Assembly: GCF_005298175.1 (NCBI RefSeq)
Contig: NZ_SZYH01000002.1
Span: 558,001 to 622,000, forward strand
Reading direction: 5' to 3'
DNA from: Marinobacter panjinensis
GTDB taxonomy: Bacteria; Pseudomonadota; Gammaproteobacteria; Pseudomonadales; Oleiphilaceae
DNA length: 64,000 nucleotides
Positions 43,407 to 53,102 of the stretch are shown here, piece by piece. Each line of letters starts with the position of its first letter. The first letter of the stretch is position 1. The notes below the pieces were generated by a model. The model was not told the origin of the DNA and made no database searches. It saw only the letters and a program-made list of their open reading frames with translations. The position numbers were made by a program, and so were the translations under genes.

Positions 43407-44444
43407 TCAGTTCTGGGCGAGGCGCCATCTCAGGCTTTCACCCGCTTTCAGCGGGACGATGGTGCCATCTGCCAGGGGCAGCTCAGCGGGCATTTCCCAG
43501 CTTTCCCGCACCAGGGTTATGGTGTCGGTGTTTCGTGGCAGCCCGTAAAAATCGGCGCCGTTGAAACTGGCAAAGGCTTCCAGCTTGTCGAGAATGCCCA
43601 GGTCTTCGAAGATCTCTGCGTACAGTGAAATGGCGCTGTAGGCGGAATAGCAACCGGCACAGCCGCAGGCGGTTTCTTTCCGGCCCTTTGAATGCGGTGC
43701 CGAGTCGGTACCCAGGAAGAAGCGCCGGTCGCCGCTGACGACCGCATCCAGCAATGCCTGTTGGTGCCGGTTACGTTTGAGAATCGGCAGGCAGTACAGG
43801 TGAGGGCGAATGCCGCCTACCAGCATATGGTTGCGGTTGTACATCAGGTGCTGGGGGGTGATGGTGGCACCCAGGTTGTCACCCTCGTGATTGCGGACGA
43901 ATTCGGCCGAGTCTGCTGTGGTGATATGCTCAAGAACAACCCGCAGCGAGGGAAAGGCTTCAAGTGTCGGCGCCAATACCCGCTTCAGGAAAATCTTCTC
44001 CCGGTCAAAGATATCGATGTCCTGATCAGTCACTTCACCGTGGACCAGCAACAGCATGCCACAATCCTTCATGGCTTCCAGTACCGGGTAGATATTGCGG
44101 ATATCAGTAACACCGGAATCGGAATTGGTGGTGGCACCGGCAGGGTAGAGCTTTGCGGCAACCACCCCCGCCGCTTTGGCGTCGCGGATCTGGTCCGGTG
44201 TAGTGCTCTCTGTCAGGTACAGCGTCATCAGTGGGTCAAAGTCATAACCCCTGGCGGCGTCCAGAATCCTGTCGCGGTAGGCCATCGCCTGTTCCGCATC
44301 GGTTACCGGTGGCACCAGGTTGGGCATGATAATGGCGCGGCGAAAGCAGCGGGCGGTGGCTGGCACTACGTCCTTGAGAATGCCTCCGTCCCGTACGTGA
44401 AGATGCCAGTCATCCGGGCGGGTAATGGTGATCTGATTGGTCAT
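43407..44444 (-). CDS. pyrC: Dihydroorotase PyrC
   Basis: PyrC closes N-carbamoyl-aspartate to dihydroorotate in pyrimidine synthesis. The binuclear zinc site is seen in DDWHLHVRDGG, the carboxylated Lys in AAKLYPAGATTNSDSG, later His residues, and GTDSAPHSKGRKE. The 345-residue length fits the short type of E. coli. An extended -10 promoter lies about 60 bases upstream. It is divergent from the motY-like gene. Confidence 0.95.
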   Translation of the reverse strand: MTNQITITRPDDWHLHVRDGGILKDVVPATARCFRRAIIMPNLVPPVTDAEQAMAYRDRILDAARGYDFDPLMTLYLTESTTPDQIRDAKAAGVVAAKLYPAGATTNSDSGVTDIRNIYPVLEAMKDCGMLLLVHGEVTDQDIDIFDREKIFLKRVLAPTLEAFPSLRVVLEHITTADSAEFVRNHEGDNLGATITPQHLMYNRNHMLVGGIRPHLYCLPILKRNRHQQALLDAVVSGDRRFFLGTDSAPHSKGRKETACGCAGCYSAYSAISLYAEIFEDLGILDKLEAFASFNGADFYGLPRNTDTITLVRESWEMPAELPLADGTIVPLKAGESLRWRLAQN

Positions 44445-44503
44445 TGACGGTTTCCGGCTTGCCGGGGCGTTTGGTGTGGGGGCCCCTGAAAAATTCTGGC
44501 GGA

Positions 44504-44512
44504 ATTATATCA
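44504..44512 (-). promoter_or_regulatory. Extended -10 promoter of pyrC
   Basis: On the - strand TGATATAAT (44512-44504) is a perfect extended -10. No clear -35 is seen. The inferred leader of about 50 bases contains a CCGG-CAAG-CCGG hairpin (about 44453-44464) near the start codon, which may affect translation as in E. coli pyrC. Confidence 0.55.
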
Positions 44513-44606
44513 GAAGCCGTCATCGATTGTTTCAGGCCAGAACCCTAAAGAATGCATTGTGGCGGCCGTTAAGTAACCAGTGAACTTTCTTTGACGGACT
44601 GATGGT

Positions 44607-45536
44607 ATGGCACGAATTCCAGCCTTCCTGCGTAGTGCAGTGATCTCTAGTGCATGTAGTGCATGCTGCTTACTGGTTGCCGCCAATGCGGCCCAGGCCG
44701 CCACCTATGGTGCCGGTATCGAGAACAGCCAGTGGTACCTGTCGGAGTCTGTCTTCGAATGCACCCTGGTGCACCAGGTGCCGGGTTACGGCCGTGCCAT
44801 ATTCCGTCATCGGGCCGGCGAATCCCTGTCCTTTTTCCTGGAGTCGGAAACGCCGGTGATGCGCCCTGGCCGGGGCATGCTGGTTGTAGAGGCTCCATCC
44901 TGGCGCCCGGGAATAGCGCCCCGCTCCCTGGGGCGGGTAAACATAGACGACGGTCGTCGCCCGGTGTCACTGGATTCACGCCAGGCCATGAACATGGTTC
45001 AGGGCCTGCTGGAAGGGATGGACCCAACGGTGACCCGGGAGTCCTGGTACGACGGCAGCCCGGTTCGTGTGAAGGTCTCCAACATCAACTTTGCCGGCCA
45101 GTTTTCAGGCTACCGTTCCTGTACTTCCGGTTTGCTGCCGGTGAACTATGACCAGATCAAGCGTTCCCGTATCCCGTTTTCAGCCGGCAGTACCAGTCTT
45201 TCTGGGGCCGACAGGCAGCTTCTGGATAACATAGTGGCTTACGTTCAGGCAGATTCCACAGTGGAACGGATTTTCGTGGACGGTCACACGGACAGCAGTG
45301 GCAGCCGTATCAATAACCGCGCACTGTCCGAAGAGCGGGCCAATGTGGTGGCGGATTACCTGATCGGGGAGGGTGTTGATACCAACATGGTGACGGTCAG
45401 GGCCCATGCGGATCAGTACCAGGTGTCAGGCCGCCCGGCGGATAACCGACGCACCACTATCCGTCTGCAGCGGGAAGGGGAGCGGCCGGATCTGCAGCAG
45501 GCCAATGGCTATGATGCCGCAACACCCAATACCTGA
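44607..45536 (+). CDS. motY: MotY-like OmpA-family flagellar motor protein
   Basis: MotY forms the T ring around the sodium-driven polar flagellar motor in the periplasm. The 309-residue product has a signal peptide ending near AAQAA, a MotY-type N-terminal domain (YGAGIENSQWYLSE, ECTLVHQVPGYGRAIFRH), and a C-terminal OmpA-like peptidoglycan-binding domain (VDGHTDSSGS, NNRALSEERANVVADYL). No other motility genes are in the window, which is usual for motY. It sits between pyrC and rnt-type genes and a deacetylase. Confidence 0.85.
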   Translation: MARIPAFLRSAVISSACSACCLLVAANAAQAATYGAGIENSQWYLSESVFECTLVHQVPGYGRAIFRHRAGESLSFFLESETPVMRPGRGMLVVEAPSWRPGIAPRSLGRVNIDDGRRPVSLDSRQAMNMVQGLLEGMDPTVTRESWYDGSPVRVKVSNINFAGQFSGYRSCTSGLLPVNYDQIKRSRIPFSAGSTSLSGADRQLLDNIVAYVQADSTVERIFVDGHTDSSGSRINNRALSEERANVVADYLIGEGVDTNMVTVRAHADQYQVSGRPADNRRTTIRLQREGERPDLQQANGYDAATPNT

Positions 45537-45573
45537 CCGCTGGCACCTGAGGCGCCGGTAGTGAATTCAGCAA

Positions 45574-46500
45574 TCAGCGAATTGAATTGAGCACTTCAAG
45601 GTGCGCATTCACGCTTTCTGCCAGCGCCTTCAGATGATACCCCCCTTCAAGTGTTGAGATGATCCGGTCATTGGCGGAGTCAGCGGCTATGCTGGTGATC
45701 ATCTCTGTCAGCCAGCGATAATCTTCCACTTCCAGGTTCAGTTCCGCCATGGGGTCCAGCCGGTGGCCGTCGAAACCGGCGGAAATCAGTACCAGCTGTG
45801 GGCGGAAATCCTGTAGCCGTTTCACCCAGGCGGCTTCCACCGTTTTACGATATTCGTCGGCAGAGGTCCCGGCCTGGATGGGGGTGTTAATAATGTTCTC
45901 AGCCTGCCGGTGTACATGTGAGTGGGGATAGAACGGGTGCTGAAAACTGGAGCACATCAGAATGCGCTCATCACCGCCCACGATATCGACGGTGCCGTTG
46001 CCCTGGTGGACATCAAAATCAATGATGGCTACCCGTTCCAGGTGGTGGAAATTCAGGGCGCGCATCGCAGCCAGGGCAATGTTGTTGTAGAAACAGAAAC
46101 CCATGGATTTACTGCGCTCGGCATGGTGCCCCGGTGGCCGGGCACACACGAATGCATTGGTGAGCTGACTGCTGAGAACCATGTCGACCGCTTCAATGCT
46201 GGCGCCGGCGGCCAGGCGGGCGGCCCGCAGGGTATCCGGCATCATCGCGGTGTCGGGGTCGGTATAGACCCGCCCCCTGGTGGGCTGCATCAGCTCCAGT
46301 TGATGCAGGTAGCGCTCGGGATGAACGGTCAGCAACTGGTCCCGCGTGGCTTCATCCGGCCTTACCCAGTCCAGTTCCTGCTCCATGCCGGTATCTGCCA
46401 GGTAACTGATAATGGCCGCAAGCCGTTCCGGGGACTCCGGATGCTCTGCCCCCATGGTGTGTTTCATGCAATCGTCGTGAGAGAAAAATCCCGTAGTCAT
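45574..46500 (-). CDS. Histone-deacetylase-family amidohydrolase
   Basis: The 308-residue product has the arginase/deacetylase fold with zinc and catalytic motifs CARPPGHHAE, GFCFYNNIALAA, IIDFDVHQGNGT and ISAGFDGHRLDP. Family members remove acetyl groups from lysine or polyamines, or deacylate other amides. It is divergent from a Pat-type acetyltransferase gene, which suggests an opposed pair. The 172-base gap between them has AT-rich parts but no promoter I can define. Confidence 0.92.
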   Translation of the reverse strand: MTTGFFSHDDCMKHTMGAEHPESPERLAAIISYLADTGMEQELDWVRPDEATRDQLLTVHPERYLHQLELMQPTRGRVYTDPDTAMMPDTLRAARLAAGASIEAVDMVLSSQLTNAFVCARPPGHHAERSKSMGFCFYNNIALAAMRALNFHHLERVAIIDFDVHQGNGTVDIVGGDERILMCSSFQHPFYPHSHVHRQAENIINTPIQAGTSADEYRKTVEAAWVKRLQDFRPQLVLISAGFDGHRLDPMAELNLEVEDYRWLTEMITSIAADSANDRIISTLEGGYHLKALAESVNAHLEVLNSIR

Positions 46501-46672
46501 GCTGATCCCGAACGCTCTGGTTATGCTTGTATTTTGTTCAATATTATCAGGGATACGGTAGCCCTGCCGTGTTTCTTTGGTCTTATGGTGTCGATAGACA
46601 TTTTACATCACCAGACAAGCGCCTAAGATAGGGTGTACATCCGCCCGGTCGATCCGCAGCAAGGAGTAAAGC

Positions 46673-49417
46673 TTGAGCACCCGATACCTGGAAAGCCTTT
46701 TCAACCCCTCTTCCATAGTGGTTATCGGGGCCTCGGAGCGGGCAGATAACCTGGGTGGTATGGTGCTGCGGAACCTCATGGGCGGTGGTTATCCCGGCCA
46801 GCTGCTGGTGGTCAACCAGAACGATTATGACAACGTACACGGCGTGCCCTGCGTCCGGAAAGTGGCCCGTATGGAGTTCAGCCCGGACCTGGCCATTGTC
46901 TGTACGCCCCCGGACACCGTGCCAAAGGTGATCAAGCGCCTGGGGGAGGCCGGTGTCCGTACCGCGATTGTGATGACCGGTGGCATGTCCCGTAGCCACA
47001 GCAAGACCGGCCAGCCGTTGATGTATTCGGTTCGCGATGCGGCCCGGGAAACCGGCATCCGGGTGCTCGGGCCGAATACCATCGGTCTGATGGTGCCTGC
47101 TCGCAGCCTGAACGCAACCTATGCCCACATGGGCGCGATACCCGGCAAGGTGGCGTTCGTGGGCCAGTCGGGCACCATAGCCAGTTCGGTGATTGACTGG
47201 GCCTTTGCCCGGGGAGTGGGCTTCTCCTACTTCCTGACCCTGGGCGATGGCATGGATATCGACCACGATGACCTGATCGACTACCTGGCCCAGGACAGCC
47301 AGACCCGCGCCATACTGCTGCACATCGAGAATATTCCCAATCCGCGCCGTTTCATGTCCGCCGTCCGTGTGGCTTCGCGCACCAAGCCGGTGATTGCGGT
47401 GAAAAGCGGCCGGGTGCCGGAATCGGAGTGGTTCCACCACGAATTACCTGCCGGGATCACCCGCAGTGATCCCATCTATGATGCCATGTTACAGCGTGCC
47501 GGTGTGTTGCGGGTGGACGGCCTGGGGCAGATGTTCGATGCCCTGGAAACCCTCACCCGAATGCGTCCATTGCGGCGTGAAACCCTGGCGATCATGGCCA
47601 ACGGTGTCGGCCCCGGCGTGCTGGCAGTGGACCGGCTGGCCTATCTGGGTGGCGAACTGGCGGAATTGTCCGGCAAGTCCATTGATTCTCTGGCGGAATT
47701 GCTGCCCCCTTACTGGACCCGCAAAAACCCGATCGATCTTGGGTATAACGCGTCGCCGGAGCTGTATGCCCAGGCGGTCAAGATCCTGGCCAAAGACCCT
47801 GAAGTGGCCAACGTTCTTATTATGTACGCACCAAGCCTGACCCAGGATAGCCTGCAGATTGCAGATGCGGTGGTGCAGGCGACCAAGGGTACGCGGTTAA
47901 ATGTGTTCACCTGCTGGCTGGGACAGAGCACGGTGCTGGACGCCCGTGACGAGTTCTACCGGGCCGGACTACCATCGTTTTTCAACCCGGAGAAGGCGGT
48001 GGTGGCGTTCATGCAGCATGTGCGTCACCAGCGGGTGCAGCGGCTGCTGACGGAAACGCCGGAGTCTTTTACCGACCACCTTGCTGACCACACGCAGACC
48101 CGTCGGGTCGTAGTCAACGCCATACGCGCGGGGCGTAGCCATCTTTCCAGCCAGGAAGCCCGGGATGTGATTCACGACTATGGCATCAACGCGGTGGAAA
48201 CCATCTACTGCGACGATATGGAGGAGGTGCTTGAAGCCTTTGCCGTGGAGCGTCGGCCGGTGGATATCACTCTGATTCATGAACAGTCCTGTCACCCTTT
48301 GATTGCACTCAGCCCCGGCCAGCGCCGTTATAAGGGTACCGTCCAGAAGCTCAACAGCGAGGGTGCCATCATGGACTCCTGTCGCTTCCTGATGGAGGAA
48401 TACCAGAAGCACTACCCTGACAGCGGTTTCCTCGGGTTTGCGGTGCAGCGGTCCTACCAGCACGTTGGCGGTATCGAATTCAGCGTTGGCATCACCCGGG
48501 ACAAATTGTTCGGCCCGCTGGTGGTGTGCGGTGCTGCCGGTGCCCAGATCAATGTGATGACGGATCGCCAGATCGCCCTGCCGCCACTGAATATGGTGCT
48601 GGCGCGCGAACTGTTGCGGCGAACCTACATGTACAAGCTGTTGAAAGAGCACAGCCTGAAACCGGAAGAGGATATTCGCGCGGTATCCGAAACCCTGGTG
48701 ACCCTGTCCCAGATTGTCATTGATAATCCGCAGATCCGTGGGCTGGAAATTTCCCCCTTGCTGTTCAATGAGCAGGGCGCTGTCGCCGTCAACGTGGCCA
48801 TTGATCTGGCGGACAAACCGGGGCGCCCGATTATTCAGCCGTATCCCAGGGAACTGGAAGAATGGATACTGCTGCCCAAGTCCGGTCGCCGTGTGATTAT
48901 CCGCCCGGTACTGGCGGAAGACGAGCCCGCCCACCGGGCCTTCCATGAGCTGCAGTCTCCTGAATCCATCCGTTATCGCTTCTTCCAGTACCGCAAGCAT
49001 TTCTCACGGGAAGACGTGGCCCAGATGGTCCAGATCGACTATGACCGGGAAATGGTGTTCATTGCCAATGCGCCAAAGGAAGACGGGGAAGGCGAAGAAA
49101 CCCTGGGCACCGTGCGTACCTGGACAGACGCCGACAACCTGAGGGCCGAGTTTGCGGTGATGGTGCACGACAAGATGAAGGGCGAAGGCCTGGGCGTGGC
49201 CCTGATGCAGAAAATGATCGATTACTGCCGCGCCAAGGGCACGATGGAAATGGTGGGTAATGTGCTGGCGGATAATCGCCCGATGTTGCGACTGGCAGAA
49301 CACCTGGGCTTTGAGATCCGTTACAACCCGGAAGAGGAAGTCATGGACCTGACCCTGGTGCTCAACGAACCGGAGAAAGACTGGCAGCGGGAGCGCCTGG
49401 AGCAGACCTCCCACTGA
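46673..49417 (+). CDS. Pat-type protein lysine acetyltransferase (acyl-CoA synthetase-like plus GNAT)
   Basis: The 914-residue product has a CoA-binding domain (residues 8-105, SIVVIGASERADNLG), succinyl-CoA-ligase-like regions, an ATP-grasp-like domain (about 490-710), and a C-terminal GNAT domain (about 735-890, AEFAVMVHDKMKGEGLGVALM). This architecture is that of Pat/YfiQ, which acetylates acetyl-CoA synthetase and other proteins using acetyl-CoA. The start is TTG 46673, with AAGGAG six bases upstream. It is divergent from the deacetylase gene. Confidence 0.92.
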   Translation: MSTRYLESLFNPSSIVVIGASERADNLGGMVLRNLMGGGYPGQLLVVNQNDYDNVHGVPCVRKVARMEFSPDLAIVCTPPDTVPKVIKRLGEAGVRTAIVMTGGMSRSHSKTGQPLMYSVRDAARETGIRVLGPNTIGLMVPARSLNATYAHMGAIPGKVAFVGQSGTIASSVIDWAFARGVGFSYFLTLGDGMDIDHDDLIDYLAQDSQTRAILLHIENIPNPRRFMSAVRVASRTKPVIAVKSGRVPESEWFHHELPAGITRSDPIYDAMLQRAGVLRVDGLGQMFDALETLTRMRPLRRETLAIMANGVGPGVLAVDRLAYLGGELAELSGKSIDSLAELLPPYWTRKNPIDLGYNASPELYAQAVKILAKDPEVANVLIMYAPSLTQDSLQIADAVVQATKGTRLNVFTCWLGQSTVLDARDEFYRAGLPSFFNPEKAVVAFMQHVRHQRVQRLLTETPESFTDHLADHTQTRRVVVNAIRAGRSHLSSQEARDVIHDYGINAVETIYCDDMEEVLEAFAVERRPVDITLIHEQSCHPLIALSPGQRRYKGTVQKLNSEGAIMDSCRFLMEEYQKHYPDSGFLGFAVQRSYQHVGGIEFSVGITRDKLFGPLVVCGAAGAQINVMTDRQIALPPLNMVLARELLRRTYMYKLLKEHSLKPEEDIRAVSETLVTLSQIVIDNPQIRGLEISPLLFNEQGAVAVNVAIDLADKPGRPIIQPYPRELEEWILLPKSGRRVIIRPVLAEDEPAHRAFHELQSPESIRYRFFQYRKHFSREDVAQMVQIDYDREMVFIANAPKEDGEGEETLGTVRTWTDADNLRAEFAVMVHDKMKGEGLGVALMQKMIDYCRAKGTMEMVGNVLADNRPMLRLAEHLGFEIRYNPEEEVMDLTLVLNEPEKDWQRERLEQTSH

Positions 49418-49427
49418 CGACCGGTTA

Positions 49428-50357
49428 TCAGCCTTCTTCGACAATGGCGGAACGGTCCTCTCCGCCAAGGGCTTCCAGCAGGCCGGGTATCAGCCTGGCC
49501 AGCTCCAGTGTCATCAGGGAAAACGCCGCATCAAAGCGGGCAGTGGCATCGTCTGCGTCCACGTCGTCCAGCTTTTCCTGCAGGGTGTCGCCGAATTTCA
49601 GGCGACGAATTCCCAGTTCCTCATCCAGTACGAAGGAAAGATTGTCATCCCAGGTCACGGACAGCTTGGTGACCTGCATGCCTGCGTCCAGGTGGCTGCG
49701 AATTTCATCGCCCTGAAGGTCCAGGCCCTTGCAGCGCACCACGCCGCCGTCTTCCGAGGTATCCTTCAGTTCACATTCAGTGCCCAGCTCGATACTGGCA
49801 GGCAGGTCGATGGACTCGTTCAGCCAGCCGGTGAACGTGAACCCGGGCGCCTGTTCCACCGCAGGTGGACGAACCGGCAGTGAGCCCACGCTCTTGCGCA
49901 GGGTAGAGGCCAGGTCTTCCGCCTGCTTGGCGGAGCCGGCATCCACGACCAGCACACCATCAGCGGGGGCCAGGTAGGCGTAGCAGCGGCGGTTCTTGGA
50001 AAAGGCCCGGGGCAGCATTTCCAGCATCACCTCTTCTTTGAGCTCGTCCTTTTCCTTGCGTCGTACCTTGCGATGTTGCTCGGCCTCGATCATTTCCGCC
50101 TTCTCGTCCACCAGTTCCTTGATAACGGAGGCCGGCAAGAGTTTCTCTTCTTTTCGCAGGGCGATCAGGTGATAACCACCGGCGCTGTGAACCAGCAGGT
50201 CGCTGTGTTTGCCCATGGGCGGCACCCAGCCCTGGCGTGACGTTTCCTGTGGGCCACAGGGCTTGAAGGCATCGGCCTGAAGCTTTTCTTCCAGGGCTTC
50301 GGCAGTTATTTCAAATGGCTTGGTAAAACGGAATACGCGGGCATTACGAAACCACAT
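49428..50357 (-). CDS. rdgC: Recombination-associated protein RdgC
   Basis: RdgC binds double-stranded DNA as a ring and limits RecA. The product begins MWFRNARVFRFTKPF, the family start, and contains PPMGKHSDLLVHSAGGYHLI and a long charged helix (KAEMIEAEQHRKVRRKEKDE). The 309-residue length is normal. It converges with the Pat-type gene with a 10-base gap. No LexA box is seen upstream. Confidence 0.95.
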   Translation of the reverse strand: MWFRNARVFRFTKPFEITAEALEEKLQADAFKPCGPQETSRQGWVPPMGKHSDLLVHSAGGYHLIALRKEEKLLPASVIKELVDEKAEMIEAEQHRKVRRKEKDELKEEVMLEMLPRAFSKNRRCYAYLAPADGVLVVDAGSAKQAEDLASTLRKSVGSLPVRPPAVEQAPGFTFTGWLNESIDLPASIELGTECELKDTSEDGGVVRCKGLDLQGDEIRSHLDAGMQVTKLSVTWDDNLSFVLDEELGIRRLKFGDTLQEKLDDVDADDATARFDAAFSLMTLELARLIPGLLEALGGEDRSAIVEEG

Positions 50358-50418
50358 GGTCCGGGTCCTTGTTGGTTATGGGGTGATGTTGAAAGTCAGG
50401 AAGGGGAGGGATGATACC

Positions 50419-50619
50419 TCAAATCTGCATGATTTCGACCAGCACGGTCTTTACAATAAATCCTACCACTCCGGCGCCCAGAATGGTGAACAGGGCAATG
50501 GTGCCGAACCGACCCGCCTGGGACTTCCTGGCGAGGTCCCAGACAATAAAGCCCATCCAGACAATCAGGCCGGTCAGCAAGACCAGCATGGAAACTTCTG
50601 CGAATACTGCTTCGTTCAT
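50419..50619 (-). CDS. DUF2788 small membrane protein
   Basis: A 66-residue protein with two membrane segments (VSMLVLLTGLIVWMGFIVWD and TIALFTILGAGVVGFIVK) joined by a short basic loop (LARKSQAGR). This matches the DUF2788 family, whose function is not known. It lies between yaaA and rdgC on the same strand. Confidence 0.85.
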   Translation of the reverse strand: MNEAVFAEVSMLVLLTGLIVWMGFIVWDLARKSQAGRFGTIALFTILGAGVVGFIVKTVLVEIMQI

Positions 50620-50645
50620 TAATGACTCCGGATTCTGTAAAAGGC

Positions 50646-51416
50646 TTACTGCCCGTCCCGCAGGAACACCCAGTTGTCTGCGCTGGACTGCTCCTCGCTG
50701 AACCGGTAACCCTCAAGATCAAAGCCCTTGAGATCGTCTGCCTGGGTAATGTTATTCTGGATGGCGTAGCGGCACATCAGTCCCCGGGCCTTCTTGGCGT
50801 AGAAGCTGATCATCTTGTACTGGCCGTTTTTCCAGTCCTTGAACTGGGGGGTAATCAGGCGGGCATCCAGCTCTTTCTTGCGCACGCTCTTGAAGTATTC
50901 GTTGGAGGCCAGGTTCACCAGTACGCCGTCATCCGCCTTCAGCAGGCGGTTGAGTTCGTCGGTAATCTTGCTGCCCCAGAAGGCGTACAGGTCTTTACCG
51001 CGATGATTCCCGAACTTTGTACCCATTTCCAGGCGGTAGGGCTGCATCAGGTCCAGGGGTTTGAGCACGCCGTAGAGGCCGGAGAGTATACGCAGGCGCT
51101 TCTGGGCAATCTCGAATTCTTTGTCGCTGAAGCTTTCTGCATCCAGCCCGGTATAGACGTCGCCTTTGAATGCCAGCACCGCCTGCCGTGCATTCTCCGG
51201 TGTGAAGGGTGTGTGCCAGGAGCGAAAGCGCTCGGCATTGAGCTGGCCGAGCTTGTCGCTGACACCCATCAGGTTGCTGATGTCGTGGGGTTCCAGCTCC
51301 TTGAGCTGGTCAACCAGCTCGCAGGCGTCGTCCAGGAAAGCCGGCTGGGTGGCCTTGGTCGTGGCCAGTGGGCTGTCGTAGTCCAGTGTTTTTGCAGGAG
51401 AAATAACCATCAACAT
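50646..51416 (-). CDS. yaaA: Peroxide-stress protein YaaA
   Basis: YaaA lowers free iron and protects DNA and proteins under hydrogen peroxide stress. ISPAKTLDYDSPL, SGLYGVLKPLDLMQPYRLEM and NLASNEYFKSV are conserved family blocks. ATG 51416 (MLMVISPAKT) matches the usual start and gives 256 residues; the frame extends to a TTG at 51425. It lies in a run of genes on the - strand. Confidence 0.94.
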   Translation of the reverse strand: MLMVISPAKTLDYDSPLATTKATQPAFLDDACELVDQLKELEPHDISNLMGVSDKLGQLNAERFRSWHTPFTPENARQAVLAFKGDVYTGLDAESFSDKEFEIAQKRLRILSGLYGVLKPLDLMQPYRLEMGTKFGNHRGKDLYAFWGSKITDELNRLLKADDGVLVNLASNEYFKSVRKKELDARLITPQFKDWKNGQYKMISFYAKKARGLMCRYAIQNNITQADDLKGFDLEGYRFSEEQSSADNWVFLRDGQ

Positions 51417-51428
51417 GTCGGGCAATCC

Positions 51429-51662
51429 TCATCGGAGAAAATTCAGTAACTGGTCACTGGTAAAAGGCCAGTCCAGTTCCTCGCCGGTGTCGTTACGGCG
51501 CAGCACCGGAATGCGCGTGCCGTAGCGTTCCACCAGCTGCCTGGACTGGGCAATGTCCACCGCGTCGACGGGAATGGGCGCAGGCATGGGCGTATTTACC
51601 AGCAGCGCTTCCGCCAGTTCGCACAGGTGGCACTGGGACGTGGTGTAAAAAGTCAGTTCCAT
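51429..51662 (-). CDS. DUF836 glutaredoxin-like protein
   Basis: A 77-residue thioredoxin-fold protein with a CxxC site in TSQCHLCELAE, a cis-Pro region in GTRIPVLRR, and a normal length for the DUF836 family. The redox partner is unknown. It lies one base from the yciK stop, so the two are coupled. Confidence 0.88.
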   Translation of the reverse strand: MELTFYTTSQCHLCELAEALLVNTPMPAPIPVDAVDIAQSRQLVERYGTRIPVLRRNDTGEELDWPFTSDQLLNFLR

Positions 51663-52412
51663 TTACTTGGGCTGTGCGTCTATCTGCTGGCCATTGACGC
51701 CTGCGCTGTCCCGCCCCATCAGGTACAGGTAAACCGGCATCAGGTCTTCCGGTGCGGGATTCTGCTGCGGGTTCTCGGCGGGATACGCCGTGGCTCTCAT
51801 ATTGGTACGGGTTGCCCCCGGGTTGAGGCTGTTCACCCGCACATTGTGGCGGTCATCGTCCAGCTCTTCGGCCAGCATCTGGCTCAGCCCCTCAATGGCA
51901 AACTTGGACACCGCGTAGGCCCCCCAGTAAGGCTTGGCGCGGCGACCAACACCGGAGGATGTGAAAATCACCGAGGCGTCATCGGACTTGCGCAGCAGCG
52001 GAATCATGGCCCGGCTCAGCAGGAACGGAGCGGTGGCATTCACGTGCATCACCTTGTTCCAGATTTCCGGGTCGTATAGCTCAATGGGGCTGCGTGTGCC
52101 GAGGATGGCAGCGTTGTGAAGCAGGCCGTCGAGTTGATCGAAATTGTCTTCGATCGTCATCGCCAGCTCTTCGTAGTCCTTGACGGCCGCGCCTTCGAAA
52201 TTCAGCGGCACGATGGCCGGCTTCGGGTGGCCGGCGGCTTCGATTTCGTCATACACGGATTCCAGCTTGGAAACGGTGCGGCCTACAAGGATCACAGTGG
52301 CACCATGGGCCGCATAGGCTTTTGCCGCAGCCCGTCCGATGCCGCTGCCGGCACCGGTTACCATAATGATGCGATCTTTCAGCAAGTCAGCCGGTGCTTG
52401 ATAGTCCTGCAT
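51663..52412 (-). CDS. yciK: YciK-family short-chain oxidoreductase
   Basis: A classical SDR of 249 residues: TGAGSGIGRAAAKAYAAHGA binds NAD(P), NAAIL is the NNAG-like motif, and SSGV...YAVSK carries Ser-Tyr-Lys. E. coli YciK is the close relative; the substrate is unknown. It follows gph in the conserved order mtaD-ubiG-gph-yciK. Confidence 0.9.
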   Translation of the reverse strand: MQDYQAPADLLKDRIIMVTGAGSGIGRAAAKAYAAHGATVILVGRTVSKLESVYDEIEAAGHPKPAIVPLNFEGAAVKDYEELAMTIEDNFDQLDGLLHNAAILGTRSPIELYDPEIWNKVMHVNATAPFLLSRAMIPLLRKSDDASVIFTSSGVGRRAKPYWGAYAVSKFAIEGLSQMLAEELDDDRHNVRVNSLNPGATRTNMRATAYPAENPQQNPAPEDLMPVYLYLMGRDSAGVNGQQIDAQPK

Positions 52413-52433
52413 TCTGTGTCTCCGTTTGGAACT

Positions 52434-53102
52434 CTATTGTAACAGTTTTGCCAAGTCGCTGACGGTGTCAGCCACAATGTCAGCTTGCCACAGGTCAACC
52501 GCCTCTGGCTGTTCGATATAACCGTAACGTACCGCGATGGTTTTCATGCCCGCGTTGCGCCCGGCCTCGATGTCCCGTTCATGGTCACCGACGTACACGC
52601 CGGTGGCGGGGTCGGCGCCCACCTCCCGGCAGGCCAGGAATAACGCCTCCGGGTGCGGTTTCCGGTTAGTGACATGGTCCGGGCAGATCAGGGTAGAGCA
52701 GCGCTCCGCCAAGCCCAGGGCCTCTATCAATGGCGCCGCAAATCGCACCGGTTTGTTGGTGACGATGCCCCAGGGAATATTCCGGGCTTCCAGATCCTTC
52801 AGGATAGCGTCCACGCCTTCGAACAGGGTGGTTTCCACAGCCACGCCGGCTTCATACAGGTCGAGAAACGCCGTGTGTTTCTCCAGGTAGTCCGGGTGAT
52901 CCGGCTCAAGGCCAAAGCCCACGAGGATCATTGCCCTGGCGCCGTTGGAAACCGAACGGCGGATGTGGGGCGCAGGCAGTGCCTGCAGCCCATGGGCTCG
53001 GCGCAGTTCATTCAGGCAACGGATAAAATCCGGTGCGGTATCAATCAGTGTGCCGTCCAGGTCGAACAGGACGGTTGAGGGCGAGGAGGGTGATGATGTC
53101 AC
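52434..53102 (-). CDS. gph: HAD phosphatase, Gph-like (phosphoglycolate phosphatase family)
   Basis: A 222-residue HAD hydrolase with DLDGTLIDTAPDF, IVTNKP and GDHERDIEAGRNAG. The usual substrate of Gph is 2-phosphoglycolate from DNA repair; in the ubiG-linked subgroup other sugar phosphates such as N-acetylmuramate 6-phosphate (MupP) are known, so this is also possible. GTG 53102 overlaps the ubiG stop (GTGA), so translation is coupled. The upstream frame to 53282 is spurious. Confidence 0.85.
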   Translation of the reverse strand: MTSSPSSPSTVLFDLDGTLIDTAPDFIRCLNELRRAHGLQALPAPHIRRSVSNGARAMILVGFGLEPDHPDYLEKHTAFLDLYEAGVAVETTLFEGVDAILKDLEARNIPWGIVTNKPVRFAAPLIEALGLAERCSTLICPDHVTNRKPHPEALFLACREVGADPATGVYVGDHERDIEAGRNAGMKTIAVRYGYIEQPEAVDLWQADIVADTVSDLAKLLQ

